Shown here: positions 34,740-46,870 of the stretch, in pieces
Layout of the letters: every line of letters begins with the position of its first letter
Position numbering within the stretch: the stretch's first letter is position 1
Source: Climacium dendroides
Taxonomy: Eukaryota > Streptophyta > Bryopsida > Hypnales > Climaciaceae
Length of the DNA stretch: 64,000 nucleotides
Direction of reading: 5' to 3'
Assembly: GCA_950106755.1 (NCBI GenBank)
Contig: OX467090.1
Span: forward strand, 20,003,092 to 20,067,091
The notes under the pieces: generated by a model
What the model saw: only the letters and a program-made list of their open reading frames with translations
Told to the model about the DNA's origin: nothing
The model's database searches: none
Made by a program: the position numbers and the translations under genes

Positions 34740-36762
34740 CTACACAGCGTATGGCGGCCGAAGCGCCGGTTCCCACGGGGGATGCTTGATCCCATTTCCC
34801 AAGTGATGATCCAGCACATACTCTCGTTGATCTTCGTCATTCTCCCCAGACAGATCCTCCAGCGACCGGCCCTTGGTCTCCGGCAACATGAACGTGCAGA
34901 AGAATCCCGTCAAGTTGATGATGGACAGCAACAAGAAGGCATTTTTGATGCCAATGCCACTCGGGTAGCCCTTGTCTCGCGAGCTTGATGATTTCCCTTG
35001 CGCAGCATACAGAAACCCAAACGCACCCACAATGGCGCCCGCTTTCCCTGCCGCAGCTGAGATTCCATGGCAAGTAGACCGCAGACGCGCGGGGAAAAGT
35101 TCAGCAGGGATAATGAAAGTGGTGGCATTTGGTCCGAAATTGGCGAAGAAGAATGTGAACGCGTAGAGAACGAGAAACGCAACGTGGTTGCCGCCGCAGT
35201 ACTTGCCGTCGCCGCAGGGTTGGCCCCGGAGGTCGTAGTAAACGTACGTGATGATGAACATGAAGAGCGTCATGAAGAAGAAGCCGGAGAGTTGGATAAC
35301 CCAACGGCCGACTATGTCGATCAAGGCGACAGTGAACCAGTAGCCTGGAACAGTGGAGCAAAGCGCGATCAGGGATTGAGCTCGGGACACCTTGAAAACC
35401 TCCTCCAAGGCGCTCATGGTCTTCTGGGGGGGCAACCACCCCACGGATGTGAAGATGTCCTTCTGGAAAAGATTTTGACTGTAGAATGCTACATCAAGAA
35501 GGAACCATGTGCTCGTGCAGCCCAGAAGCTCGATACCGTGTCGCTTCAGGAATTTCATTGAAAGTAGACCGTACTCTGGCACTGCAGCGACAATGCCATG
35601 GTTAGATCGTGAACAGATCGTGCTGCAAGCGATTCAAAGAGTTCATTGGAGAAAGTAGACTTTGAGCTTCCAACAGAGACTGCTACGGGGACTTTCCATG
35701 GTGATCTGGTCAGGCATGGTCAAGTAGGCAATGAACGCAGATAAGAAAAATGGTTGAAAATTTCAGGTTGGAGTTAATTGAGCTGTGTTTTTGTGAATTA
35801 ATTTTGCGTTTTGGTCTGGTCGTTTCAACATCCTGTCTTCTTGAGCTGCAATCTCGCAAGCGTAAGTGAGAGGTTTGGAGTGGGTTCACTTGTTGTTAAG
35901 CTACAAAGCGGGATTGCAACTGACCTCGCGTGTGTTCCACCGGATTGTCATCAAACGACGGGAACGAGACCTGCAGCACGCGGCCCATGTCTTGCGCCGC
36001 GCGCCTATTGTTCTTGATCACCAGCGCCGTGTACCTCGCCGTCTCCGGCATCTGCATCCTATAATAGAACGTCACCAGCGCCGGCACCGCCCCAAACATA
36101 AAAATGATTCTCCACACGTAATCAGCTTCCCTCGGCTGGGACAGCACCTCATTCACGTTGAACGGCGGCGACGGGAAGCTCCGTCTGAAAATCGACGCTA
36201 CAATGATGGAGACCGTGGCACCCGCGACGATCCCTACCCCTTGCATGGCGAACACGGCGGCGATGAACGCCCCTCTTGTCTTCTGATTCGCATACTCGCT
36301 CATAATCGTTGCTGATAAAGGATAATCTCCTCCGATGCCGAACCCTAACCAGAACCGGAAGAAGCAGAGCGTGCTCATGACGCCTTTAGCTGAGCTTCCG
36401 AACGAGAGTCCCGAGGCGATGGAGGTCAGGATCATGAGCACGAGCGTGTAGCCATAGACGCGCTTGCGGCCCAGGCGGTCGCCCAGCCAGCCGAAGTAGA
36501 GCTGCCCGCAGAAGGTCCCGCAGAGGGCGACGCCGTTCACGGCCGCGGCCACGTTCGGGGGAAGCACGCCAGGGGTGTGAGAATTCGGGTCGTAGTAGTA
36601 TAATCGCCCAAGGAGACGAGCCACTGTGGAGATGCAGAAGAGGTCGTAGGCGTCCGTGAAGAAACCCATGCCTGCGATGATGATGGTCGTGAAGTGGTAC
36701 CATTGGGTGCGGGCCTTGTCGAGAGCGCCCAGAACCTCGGAGGAGCCGGCGCCGATCGCCAT
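34740..36762 (-). CDS. PHT1: PHT1-family high-affinity phosphate:H+ symporter
   Basis: Two coding exons: 36762-35925 and 35581-34740. The intron 35582-35924 starts GTCAGT and ends TGCAG; the joint CGA G|TG CCA keeps frame. The product is about 559 residues, normal for PHT1. Hallmarks are [10 protein letters not shown] (31-40), [14 protein letters not shown] (91-104), the signature [13 protein letters not shown] (144-156), QNLFQKDIF, and [24 protein letters not shown]. Twelve membrane segments are expected, with plasma-membrane uptake of phosphate driven by protons. The start was chosen as [20 protein letters not shown]; a splice acceptor (TTTTTGTTGCAG) nine bases upstream shows a 5' UTR intron, common in PHT1 genes, so the open frame further upstream is intronic. 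A Cys-bearing loop ([12 protein letters not shown]) replaces the usual short loop in the second half. The gene appears intact. Confidence 0.95.
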
Positions 36763-38205
36763 AGCCAATTCCTGCAACAAAAAGAGCACCATTCTTGTGA
36801 GAATGGCGAGCACATTCTCTACAACCCGCAGCGAATTGTCCATGAGACCGACATTCGCCGAACTAAAATGGCACTTCGTACGAAGTGGATTGCACGGAGT
36901 CAAAGAGGGAAGCTGCGATCTGAGAGAGTTGGCCATGCGATCAAAGATGGTGACGAAATCGGCCTTGCATAGGGTTTAAGGTCATGTCCAAGCTCCAGCA
37001 GGTGAAATAGGAGAATTGAGCTCACACGATCCAAAAACAACACTCAAATTCCCACTGCACACAAATGATGACCGGGACCTCGGAGTTGTCCATCTAACAG
37101 CAAGTATCCACGATTTCTTGAACCTCGTCAGCAATCTTGAAATCACTTGCTTGTGAATTCACTCAAGGAACAGCAGCAAGTTCACGAACAGGCATTGCCT
37201 TCGGAATTCGAAGCGTTGTAACCAGGACAACGACTCCAAATTCTAATAAACCCAATTCACAAGTTCAATTTCCCTAGTACATACCCAGTACAAAAACGAG
37301 ATTCCAAGAACGAAGAGCTCGCATACCTACGAATTCCTCGATGCGTCTGCCGAGCCGAGGCGTTGCCGGACTGCAACAGGCCTGCTACCACCCTCTTGCC
37401 TTCACATCTCTCTGCCTCCCCAAAACCCAAATACAACCCAATTTCCTCAGCAATGCAAACCCAAACCGGGACGCAAACACCGGACGCAAACCCGCATACT
37501 CAACTCCGAGGTTGCAAACCCACAAACATCATCGCTACAAAACCAGTCAATCTCCGAATCCACGATCGGCCCACCGCCCAATTCACACACCTGACTCAAG
37601 ATTTCCTCATCAATTTGCGCAAACTGATGACTGCAGTCGGGAAGCCCAGACGTTGACTCCAGCCTTCATTCATCCCACCCTGCCACCAACCCCCAGAAAA
37701 TTCCTTCCGCAAAAGTCCAGAGAAAGAGACGTTGCCGATAGAAAGAAGACTGTCCGGCGAATGAAGGTACACAAGTGCAGCCCCCCCCCTGCAGCGATCT
37801 TGCCAAAGGCTCGGCGCTCGTGCAATGCGGCTGGACAGTGGGGCCACAGGCAGAGAGATGCCAGGTGCTGTTCGGAATCAAAGGATATCCTGCGCAGAAC
37901 TTCACTGTTGGAGCTCTAGCTAGCTCATGATCATCGTTTCTGCCGTGGCGACTGCGCCCCACTGAACGCGACTGACGCTCACGTATTTCGGGGCTACCAC
38001 CGCCGCAAGGAGTGAGCCCCACTTTGCTTATTAGTACGCTTCGTTTTGAGGTTTACGCTCCTCGTCTGGGCAACCACACGAGGTCGCTGGGGCTTGCGGG
38101 CGAGTGGCGACGAATCGGAAAGAATGCGAGGACTCGAGGACGCGCCGGCTTGTGCGACGCGCGACTCACGGGAGTTCTGAGCTGCGCGGTGCGACTGGAG
38201 ATGAA
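36763..38205. other. upstream region of PHT1 (promoter and leader)
   Basis: On the minus strand this holds the 5' UTR intron end (acceptor at 36772-36773), leader and promoter. Open frames on both strands are of low complexity and match nothing I know. The start of transcription and the 5' end of the leader intron cannot be fixed. Confidence 0.5.
37883..37890. promoter_or_regulatory. candidate P1BS (PHR1-type) site
   Basis: GGATATCC fits the P1BS consensus GNATATNC, bound by PHR/PSR1 factors at phosphate-starvation genes. It lies about 1.1 kb upstream of the PHT1 start codon and is fully palindromic. A single short site can occur by chance. Confidence 0.4.
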
Positions 38206-38373
38206 CGAAAGGTGTAGATTTTAGGGGTGGTAGGTGATGCTTCGTGGTGGGACTGGGAGATGAACGAAAGGTGTAGATTTTAGGGGTGGTAGGTGATGCT
38301 TCGTGGTGGGACTGGGAGATGAACGAACGATGTAGATTTGAGGGGCGGGAGGTGATTCTACTGGGAGATGAGA
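38206..38373. repeat. 59-bp tandem repeat, about three units
   Basis: The unit GAACGAAAGGTGTAGATTTT followed by AGGGGTGGTAGGTGATGCTT and CGTGGTGGGACTGGGAGAT occurs twice almost identically. A third, shortened copy (GAACGAACGATGTAG...) follows. Confidence 0.9.
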
Positions 38374-38634
38374 AAGGGTGTACAAGGATAATTCCAATCC
38401 TTTTATGAATTGGCGTAAAAGAAACCCATGGGACTTCAAATGTAGATTTTGAATGGTTTTGGCAAAGATTATGATATGAGTAGAATGTAGACATCAAATC
38501 TTCATTTTTGCAAGTTTTTCTTTTTTTTCCATCCCTCATAGCTTACTCTAAACTTTGCACAATTATTATGAAGCACCAAGTGACCACACTAGTCACACTA
38601 TGGAGAAATAAACAAAAATTGTTTTTCAACATAC

Positions 38635-38857
38635 ATGGGGAATTTCATTAAAATGGCGATATTCCATGTGCCATTTTCACAGTGTGCCATTTTCACAGTG
38701 TGCCATTTTCACAGTGTGCCATTTTCACAGTGTGCCATTCCCACAGTTTAAACCGGGCGGTATGAAATCTATTAGTGTACTAGATTTCAAACCGCCCAGT
38801 CTAAACTGTGAGATGTCAAAGTCACATAATATTCGCCATTTTAATGAAATTCCCCAT
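38635..38857. mobile_element. foldback/MITE-like element with 16-bp internal repeat
   Basis: The ends ATGGGGAATTTCATTAAAAT and the reverse complement match for about 25 bp. Pairing resumes inside (ACAGTTTAAACCGGGCGGTA against its inverted copy), so most of the element folds back. One arm holds five tandem copies of TGTGCCATTTTCACAG, absent from the other arm. ATAC flanks both ends (38631-38634 and 38858-38861), a candidate 4-bp target duplication. No coding capacity. Confidence 0.8.
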
Positions 38858-41800
38858 ATACATAGATATATTTCATCCATTTTTTGTAGCTCTAGCAATA
38901 AACTCTTGAAAACATTTATGGTACATGTAGTGAATGTTGGCTCTTTTAGGGGTCAATACATGTCTCTTTACTTTTTGTTCCCCATGGAGCCCAATGGGAG
39001 CACATCAAAAATGCAAAAACCTTGTTCAATGTCCATTAAAAAGGCAGAATAATGTTTTAAAGTAATGAAGTTTGTCGTGGTAAATGGAAGAGATTTTTTT
39101 ATTTATGACACTTTATAGTAGTAAATATATTTTGGTTCTAAAAAGAGGTATACATTAAGTTATAGAGGTGGAATGTGGTTTAGGAAGAGATTGTTTCTAA
39201 GGGAATTAAATCATCTTCACCATGACCCTCAAAATGTCTAATACTTGCCAAACTTTGATGATCAAAATATTCTTATGGCATTCAATACTAACATGTGAAA
39301 CAATAATCTTTGGAATCACTAAGTTAAGTGAGCTTTTTCTATAATATTCCTCTTACACTAATATGTTTGTAGCCTTAGATTCCTCAAGTTGTATAATTAT
39401 CCCCCAAAGTGCAAGAAAACTTCATCAACATAAAAAAAAACTAGTCATTGGAAAGTATTACATCATGCATGTCTGTATTGATATTATATAATTATTTTTA
39501 AATATAGTTTTATTTTGGGTGCCTTAAGGCATGATCACAATTAATTCTATATTAAAATTTTCTTTTCATGAACTAAAAAATTGTAGAAAATTGACAAATT
39601 AGAATTGAGATTCTTTGAATGGAAATAAATTAATCTAATTAAAAAATAAAATTGCAAGATCTTGCTTTGCCCTTTTATAAAATAAAAAAAATTCAACTCA
39701 AAATTTTCTCCATATTCATGATTCAAATATTCAAATTTTATTTTTTATTTTTATTAAACTTCTATGAGTTTCTATAAGTAGCTCTATACTTCAAACTTCA
39801 TTGAAAATTAGAGGATATGAATTTATGTTTTTATCTATTGGTATGACAAATATACTTGCTAATATATCCAAAAAATAAATTTGAATCTATTTTGAAAAGA
39901 AGAAAAAATGACCTTGATCAAGACACATCATGTTCATAATGAAGGAATCTTCAATGGTTATATCCTATCCATATAATTGCACATCCTTACCTATTACATA
40001 TATATATATATTTTTAAATGAAAAAAAATTGAAAAGAAAATTGGTGGACATGCTTTTATAATTGAACATGAGAAAGTTGCCCCATCCAATTTTTATACAA
40101 TATGACATGTTCTAAAGATGTAAAGAGATTGTACAATTACTGAATGTGGGTTTAGAAAAAATTGAATGTATATTGCTTTGGGGCAATTGTAAAATAGGAT
40201 GTGAGATGAATAAGAGCACTTGCACCCTACCAATGTGGTCCCAACAAATTTTAGCAAACCCTCAACAAAATCCATGCCCTACTATTACTCTAGTAACAAA
40301 AATAAGCACTATGGACTCTTCAAAATTAATGAAGCATAAACACTCAACAATAGAGGACCTTTTCAATTGTTGCACAAGCATATTATAGAATCATTGGATG
40401 TTTGGGGGAGGCATTAGAGGGCCGTTTTAGGCCCGTCCCACATGTTGTAAACTAGCTACTACTAGCCAAAAAAAAAAAAAAAAATTTAAATTTAAATCTA
40501 ATATAATTTTTAAATTTTTAAATTTTAAATTTTAATATTATTATTTGATGCGGCATTAGTTTTGCCATGTTGAAGTGTGATGTGGTTGAGTTTATATAGT
40601 CTGGAAACTCACAAGAACTTGCACCTTTATTGAGGAGCTAAATCTCATCTATTGTCAAAGGATCCAGTTGTTAGACCTGTTCCATGTCATACAATTGTCA
40701 ATATAGCAATGTACAATCGTACTAGCACAAGGATTATAGCTTTTCTTGTGGTAGATAGGAATTTAATTGTATACTTAAATGTATGTAGGAATTCATTGAA
40801 AAAATTGACTTAATATAAGTATGAAGACAAAGAAGATGGGGATAATACTCAAAAGGGTACAAAGGTGAGTAGAAGCATTAGATTTAGACTTTGCATTGTT
40901 GTGGTGTAGGCCGTCTACTAATTGAATTGGCATCATCATTTATTACAAGGAAATGTTTAGTTTTGGAAGTTGTTTAGTGTTGTATACTTTGTTGTGGTTG
41001 TTATTGTTAGATGCCGGTTGATAATCAATTGATTAGTAGTTGATATTAAATTATTAGGATTAGAAGGGTTAGGATTAGGATTAGCCATGAGGATTAGCCA
41101 ATAGCTAGTCACTTCAGGTTGTGGTGGCTACTTAGAGGTAAGGGTATTTGTTGGTGATTTATATTTTGAAAGAAGCATATATTGATATTGAAGATTTTGT
41201 GTTGTGTTTTTCAAAGGTGTTGGATTAAAGCAAATTTTTGGATTTGGTTTCTTAGCAAAGTGATTTATTTATATATCCAAATTTCAAATCTAGGTCTCTT
41301 ATGGTTATGGAGATAAGAGGCATCAAAGTAGAGGTGCTTAAAATCCAAGGCAACCAAGAGGAGAATATTGGAGAGCTTCAATATTTTTGAATTTTTGTCA
41401 TCTATTTACGAAACTTGAACAATGTCTTTTTCACCTTCTCTTTTTAATTTTGCATTCAATTTTCAAACTTTCAAATGTCCTATTGAAAAGAACCATGTGT
41501 TCAAATGCATAGGTCTAGAATTACTTTAATTCAAGATTTTTATGCATTAAAGATTTCTTCAAGTTTTTAAGTTTTGTGGTGGGTCTTCTTATTGAAGATT
41601 ATACTATCATAAGAGTTTGTTTTCTAGCAATTTTGATTTCTAGGGGTTGAGTTTTATTTTTGGATGTGTACAAGTGGTACTTTGATGTCGTGTTTCAATT
41701 TTCCACAAAAATTCTAAATTTCAACAATCTATGAACATGAAATACCTAGTTGTAATAATGTAACACCACACTTTTTATTTGTTCTTATAACTTTGATTTC

Positions 41801-42944
41801 TTAATATACTAAATCTTGCAATTTCTGCCACAATAGGTGTACAAATGCTTATGGAAGTGCTCCATTTGACTATAACAATAGGGGTCTCTTCCAAGTGCAA
41901 AGGTAGTTAACAAATTGCAAAACATGGATGCAATATGCCTCATCAACTTTTGATGCACAATACCAAGATTTAGGTGAATTTGGTAGTCAAGTTCATTGTA
42001 GTAGTAGCGATTAGAAATTCATAGAATACATAGATTCTACTATCCTTTAGAACTTACAAAATCCTTTCTTTTCTATTTTTTAATATCACTCACTCTCAAG
42101 GTAGCCAAAATTAATGCTTGGCTCTCTCCCATCTACTTCCTTTCTTGACTAGGATGTCTAGCACAAAGCCTACTTTTAGAGAGAAGCAATGTTTATTTGG
42201 TCTCTCTAGCACATATTTTTATTACTGTTCATTCATGGAGAGCACAAATTAACCCATGCATTGATATTACATGCAATTGTTATTGCTTGAAAAATACCTC
42301 TTCATCGCTTCTTCTCTTTACCACATGCTCAAGAGATATGGGAGTATGCCCAATCCATTATTCACTACATCCAAAGAATTCATTGATTGCAGGTCCTCAT
42401 ATTAGGTCCAATTTCGTTCAATGTGTTTTTGGATTTGCCTTCCCTTGCCGTCTTCAAAGATTGAAGACTATATGCACTCTCCTCCGTTACTCAACTTTGT
42501 GGATCATCCGGGTCTCTCTAGGAACAATAAGGTCTTCAATAAGCACACCTAGCCTTTGGATTTTTCTCAAACAACTCTTTAGGAAGCCCTATTAGACTCC
42601 GGCCATGTGGTGCAAATGAAGGCACACTTGGCAACTAGTCATCATCCCCAACAAGGAGATGCTATCTAGCAAAATTTTGATATTGTTGGACTTGAATCTC
42701 CTATTTTCGCTCGTAATCACATTATTTGGACCAAAGTGTCCCCCTCCCTCTAATTTGTTTTTATAGTATTCTTTGTCGCTCCCTTTATCTATGCTCATTT
42801 CTCTTCATTGTCCAGCCTTTGGCTCAATTGTCTTTCTATGTAGTGATTCTTCCATTAGTTCAAAAAATATAACAATTTCAAATAAATTAAAATCAAAATT
42901 AAAATTGATGCCTATATGCCGGTCTTGAAGGTAGCATATTGCAC
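38858..42944. other. gene-free AT-rich stretch
   Basis: No gene is seen. A poly-A run and alternating AAATTTAAA words lie near 40470-40535. Open frames are short. Confidence 0.5.
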
Positions 42945-42948
42945 TTAA

Positions 42949-43237
42949 GGTGGTGGCTCTTAAACCGCCCTGGTTCTAAAATCGATCTGGTACATTTTAC
43001 TTCTGAAATGTACTAACTGCGTACATTTCAGAAGGGGGTCAGTTTTAGAAACCACTGCGTTTCAACTTCAAAAATTTGTAACTAATTCCACGGAGGTCCA
43101 AAAAATATGAAACGGCTTGGATTAGATGCCTATTCCTTTTTTCTTCCTACCGAAACTCACTGAAAATTGTTTTGAGATGTTTAGCTGTCCCCAAAATGCA
43201 ATCAGCTCTTAAAGGGTCGGTTTAAGAGCCACCTACC
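42949..43237. mobile_element. MITE with TTAA target duplication
   Basis: TTAA flanks both sides (42945-42948 and 43238-43241). The left end GGTGGTGGCTCTTAAACCG and the inverted right end GGTAGGTGGCTCTTAAACCG match over almost 20 bp. No coding capacity. TTAA duplications occur in piggyBac- and Kolobok-type elements; the family cannot be assigned. Confidence 0.75.
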
Positions 43238-44038
43238 TTAATTCCATAAACTAGTTCTGGGATCACTGGTGTTGAGTTTATAAAATAATTATTGTGTATT
43301 TGTAGCCTTGGACACTGGAGTTGTAAAATTGGGTCCCCATGCTTGTGTCTCCAAAAAAAATTTAAAAAATTAAAAATAAAATGGAGTCCCCCTATCTGTG
43401 GTAAGAATGTATACATTTTTAAAAATTAGTTCTGCTTTTAATTAGACTGTCTGTTTTGTAACCAATGGAGAAGTAATTTTAAAGCAGGCTCCTTTTACTG
43501 AAGTTGCGGAGTGTGGTATATGCCCGCACTTTCTTAATTAATTATTATTACTTGGACCATGACCCACACTATTTTATATTCCTTTCCATTCCACAAAATC
43601 CTACATGTCATTGTGAGGTTTTGTCATTTTGTACCTCTGATATTTTCATGTTATTATTATTGTCTTTCTTTACATGACAGTGATGAGATTAGGACCAAGG
43701 GCCTGGATAGGCCTGAATAGGCCTTCATCTATTTGGGTAATAATTGTGGGGGTAATAAAAAATATTTTTAAAAGGGTAGGGGAAACGGACATTCTCCTGG
43801 TATATCTCATATGTTCATTAAAATAATTTAAAACAATTGGACATTCTATTATGACGGAAATGCAATTAGTGTGGGTGGAATCTCCTGCTGCTTTTTCTCC
43901 ATTTGTGACTTTTCCAGCTGGGGAGCATAAGGGGTAGGAGGTTCTCAAAGCTAAAATCTAAGAGCACACCTTCTCAAATGTACAACGTTTGTACATGCTG
44001 CTTTTTTCATAGCCTTCAGCGATGTATAAAAGTGCACA

Positions 44039-44256
44039 TCTTAGGAGGAGGGCGATTTTAGAGCCCTATGTCACTTCAGCTTTAAAATTTCGTAACTAAT
44101 TCCACGAAGTTCAGAAAAATATGAAGCGACCTGGGTAAGATGCCAATTTTACTTGTCTTTCAAGGAGAATTTATTGAAAAATATTTCAAGAAGCTTCACC
44201 TCCCTGAAATTTTGTTTCAGCTCTGAAATGGGCGATTTATGGACCTCCTACCTTGA
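44039..44256. mobile_element. diverged second copy of the TTAA MITE
   Basis: The interior (GTAACTAATTCCACGAAG, AAAATATGAAGCG, CTGGGTAAGATGCC) parallels 43078-43130, and the ends keep traces of the inverted repeat (GGAGGAGGGCGATTTTAGAG against GGTAGGAGGTCCATAAATCG). It is older or more degraded than the first copy. Confidence 0.6.
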
Positions 44257-44722
44257 ACATTGTTAACCAAAAACCCTTGGCAATTGGGATAATAAAAATC
44301 CCTCTGGGATGGATTTAATTTAATTTGCAAAATGTCATTGGCTAGATGGGTTGTAACAAATACACATAGTCAACAATACCTAGTAATCATTGAATCATGT
44401 TTCACATTATTACATGTAAAAAAATGTACCAATACAAAAAGAAAAGAATGATGATTATTGCGGATATTTTTCTTTTTGAATATGACATTGGGAAGCTGCA
44501 AGGATAGGGGGCTCCTACTTTTGGAAAAAGCAAAAGGGTCTCCTTTCCATGGTTGGTTAATAATGTTATGAGATTTTGAGCTCCATTAGCAATTATCCTT
44601 AATTTCTTGTTTTTAACTTGTTTTAAAATAATGAATTAATTAATTAAAATTTTGATTATATTTTAATCTTAAGCTTCCAAATGCAACAAATTTTTTTTCA
44701 TTTTCATTGGTTCAAAATACAT

Positions 44723-44968
44723 ATGCCACATTTAATTACTTTTGGACTTTTGAAAGTCCAAAATTAATATTGGTCATTTGGAGAAAAAAATTGATCATCC
44801 GAAGATAATGCAAAACATTGAGAGATCAATGCAAAACAACGGGAGATTAGTAAAAGCATTGGGAGATTTACAAAAACATCGGGAAATCTCTCGATGTTAT
44901 TATACAGAGATCTCTGGACGTTTTGTTCATAATTCAATAAATAGTCCAAAAGTAGTTAAATGTGGCAT
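44723..44968. mobile_element. small inverted-repeat element (MITE)
   Basis: The ends ATGCCACATTTAATTACTTT and the inverted right end ATGCCACATTTAACTACTTT match, continuing as TGGACT. ACAT flanks both sides (44719-44722 and 44969-44972). The interior has repeated GGGAGAT/GAGAGATC words. No coding capacity. Confidence 0.75.
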
Positions 44969-45355
44969 ACATTAATTGGCGGTGCACTATGACTGTTGCC
45001 TAAGAAATTTTCTATGTATAATATTATTTAGCAACTTTGATTGTGGTGAATTGTTTAGAAGGTTCATTCAACTTTTAAGTTCACACATTGCATACGAGAA
45101 ACTCAAACCCCCCTATCTTTATTAAAAAAAAAAATTAGGAAGATAACAATAGATACTTTAATTAAATTTTTTCTCTATAAATATTGAGGGAATATACCAC
45201 CTTGAAGTGAAGTATTATAGAGAATCTAATGGAGAATTTTTGGATTTAGAAGATTATTTAGTTTAAAAGATTCATGAAGAACTACTTCAACATTTTTAGC
45301 AAAGAAATCTAGCAAGATTCTAGTAGTGTACAATACCACTCTCATCTAAATTTTC

Positions 45356-45397
45356 ATACTTCATCTAAATTCATACAAGTGAATTTAGATGAAGTAT
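45356..45397. repeat. perfect 18-bp-arm hairpin
   Basis: ATACTTCATCTAAATTCA, six bases, then its exact reverse complement. It is isolated in AT-rich DNA with no gene nearby. Confidence 0.85.
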
Positions 45398-46439
45398 TAA
45401 AATTTAGGAGAGACCACATTAAATTGATTCTATCTAAAATACTGGAAGATTTTATATTAGAAGACTTGAATGAATGCTTGACAAAATTTGCATAATTTTC
45501 AAATTAATATGAATTAATTTCCTAAAGGATGTTTAAAACATGTGACCCCTTGGTGATGCACATTTTAAGAATACAAGGATGTATTTGAAGGTATAAGAAA
45601 ACTCTAGTTGACTTGAATTTTTTGTGAATTCATAAAGCATCAATGTGAGAGCTATGATTTTTTAATTTTTGATTCATTTATAATTCTTTTGGACTTTACT
45701 ATGAAATTTTTATAAAATGTTGTACTCACAAAACATGCAAAAAGGGTGCAATTCCACATATACTATGACTTTGTGAGGGCTTGGATTTTAGAAGGAAGAT
45801 CCAAATCATGTGTTGAATTTTACATTGTATAGACATGTCAATTGTGAGGATGGCAATGCATATTTTATTGTAATAAATATCACTAAAAATGTAGCAAATT
45901 GTGTATATGAGCTTGGGTTTGAAAACACCTTATACTTGGTTTATATATAAGGAGGATGGTATGCGCATACAAGTGTGGGTTGATTGTGTGTAGGAATAGT
46001 GACCTCATAGTACTTCAAGGTGAGCTTTGATCTTTACTTTATTCTATGGAAATGAATATTTATTCTTTGTAGGACATGAGGACAAGGAGTAAATTTATGA
46101 ATAGAATTGTCACTTGTCACTTAATGGACCATAAAATACATCCCGGAGTCCCATTTTCTTAAATAATATTTTTTTCAATTTGCATCTTCACATGTCACAA
46201 CTATTTATAGATTGACACAATATCCACTTTGGTTGTTTGCCTTGTCAAATTTGAATCACTGTATATTTTGAAAATACATTTGGTTCCTAATTTTCTTTTG
46301 AAGGTAATGTTAATAGAGTAGGATACAAATAGTTAAATAAACTTGTCGAATATGTTCAACGTCATCCTCCTAACTCCTAAAGTCCCATTGGCCCCATGGG
46401 GGCCAAAATGCAACCTTGGGTAGGCTCATACAATTTCAA

Positions 46440-46870
46440 TATTCATCATAATTTTTTGAAACTTTTTTTGAAGCTAGAAAAATACATATGCTTTATGGGA
46501 ATATAAATTTTATTTCAATCAGTGCTTGGGAACAAAAGGTAAAGCACAATTAGCTAAAAATGGAGGTGGGTAGGTAGTATAAAAAAATCAGAAAAAGTCA
46601 AAATTAAATAAATTTTTTTTACCTAAAATATTGTATTTTTCTCTACATGTAAAGCTTTGATTCATTCTATTTGAACTAGCAATGAGAAAGTTGTGGACAA
46701 TCTTGTTTTTGGAGCAATGTAAGCATCTTTTTCAAAAAATAACTTATAGAATTCATTTTTTAATGTAATTTTCACATTTTTTTGAAAAAATATTGTTTAC
46801 CAAAATTAAGTATACTTGCTAGAACAATCTCACTATTGAGTTTATTGTATTTCAATTCCATTGTAGAGGT
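46440..46870. repeat. old dispersed repeat, copy 1
   Basis: Shared word order with 54360-54740: CATT(C)ATCTCTATTTG-like, GA(A)CTAG..ATGAGAAAGTTATGGA, CAATCT, GCAA..TGAACATCTT, GCTA.AACAATCTCACT, ATT(G/T)TATTTCAATTCCAT. Direct orientation, roughly 75-80 percent alike by eye. No coding sense. Confidence 0.6.

Noticed and set aside
36386..36815. Alternative-frame Arg/Pro/Ser-rich frames over PHT1 and the oxidoreductase gene
   Set aside because: They are GC-rich shadows of well supported genes on the same or opposite strand.
38666..39052. Cys/His-rich protein frame (CHFHSVPF repeats)
   Set aside because: It is a translation of the 16-bp repeat inside the foldback element, which explains the sequence fully.
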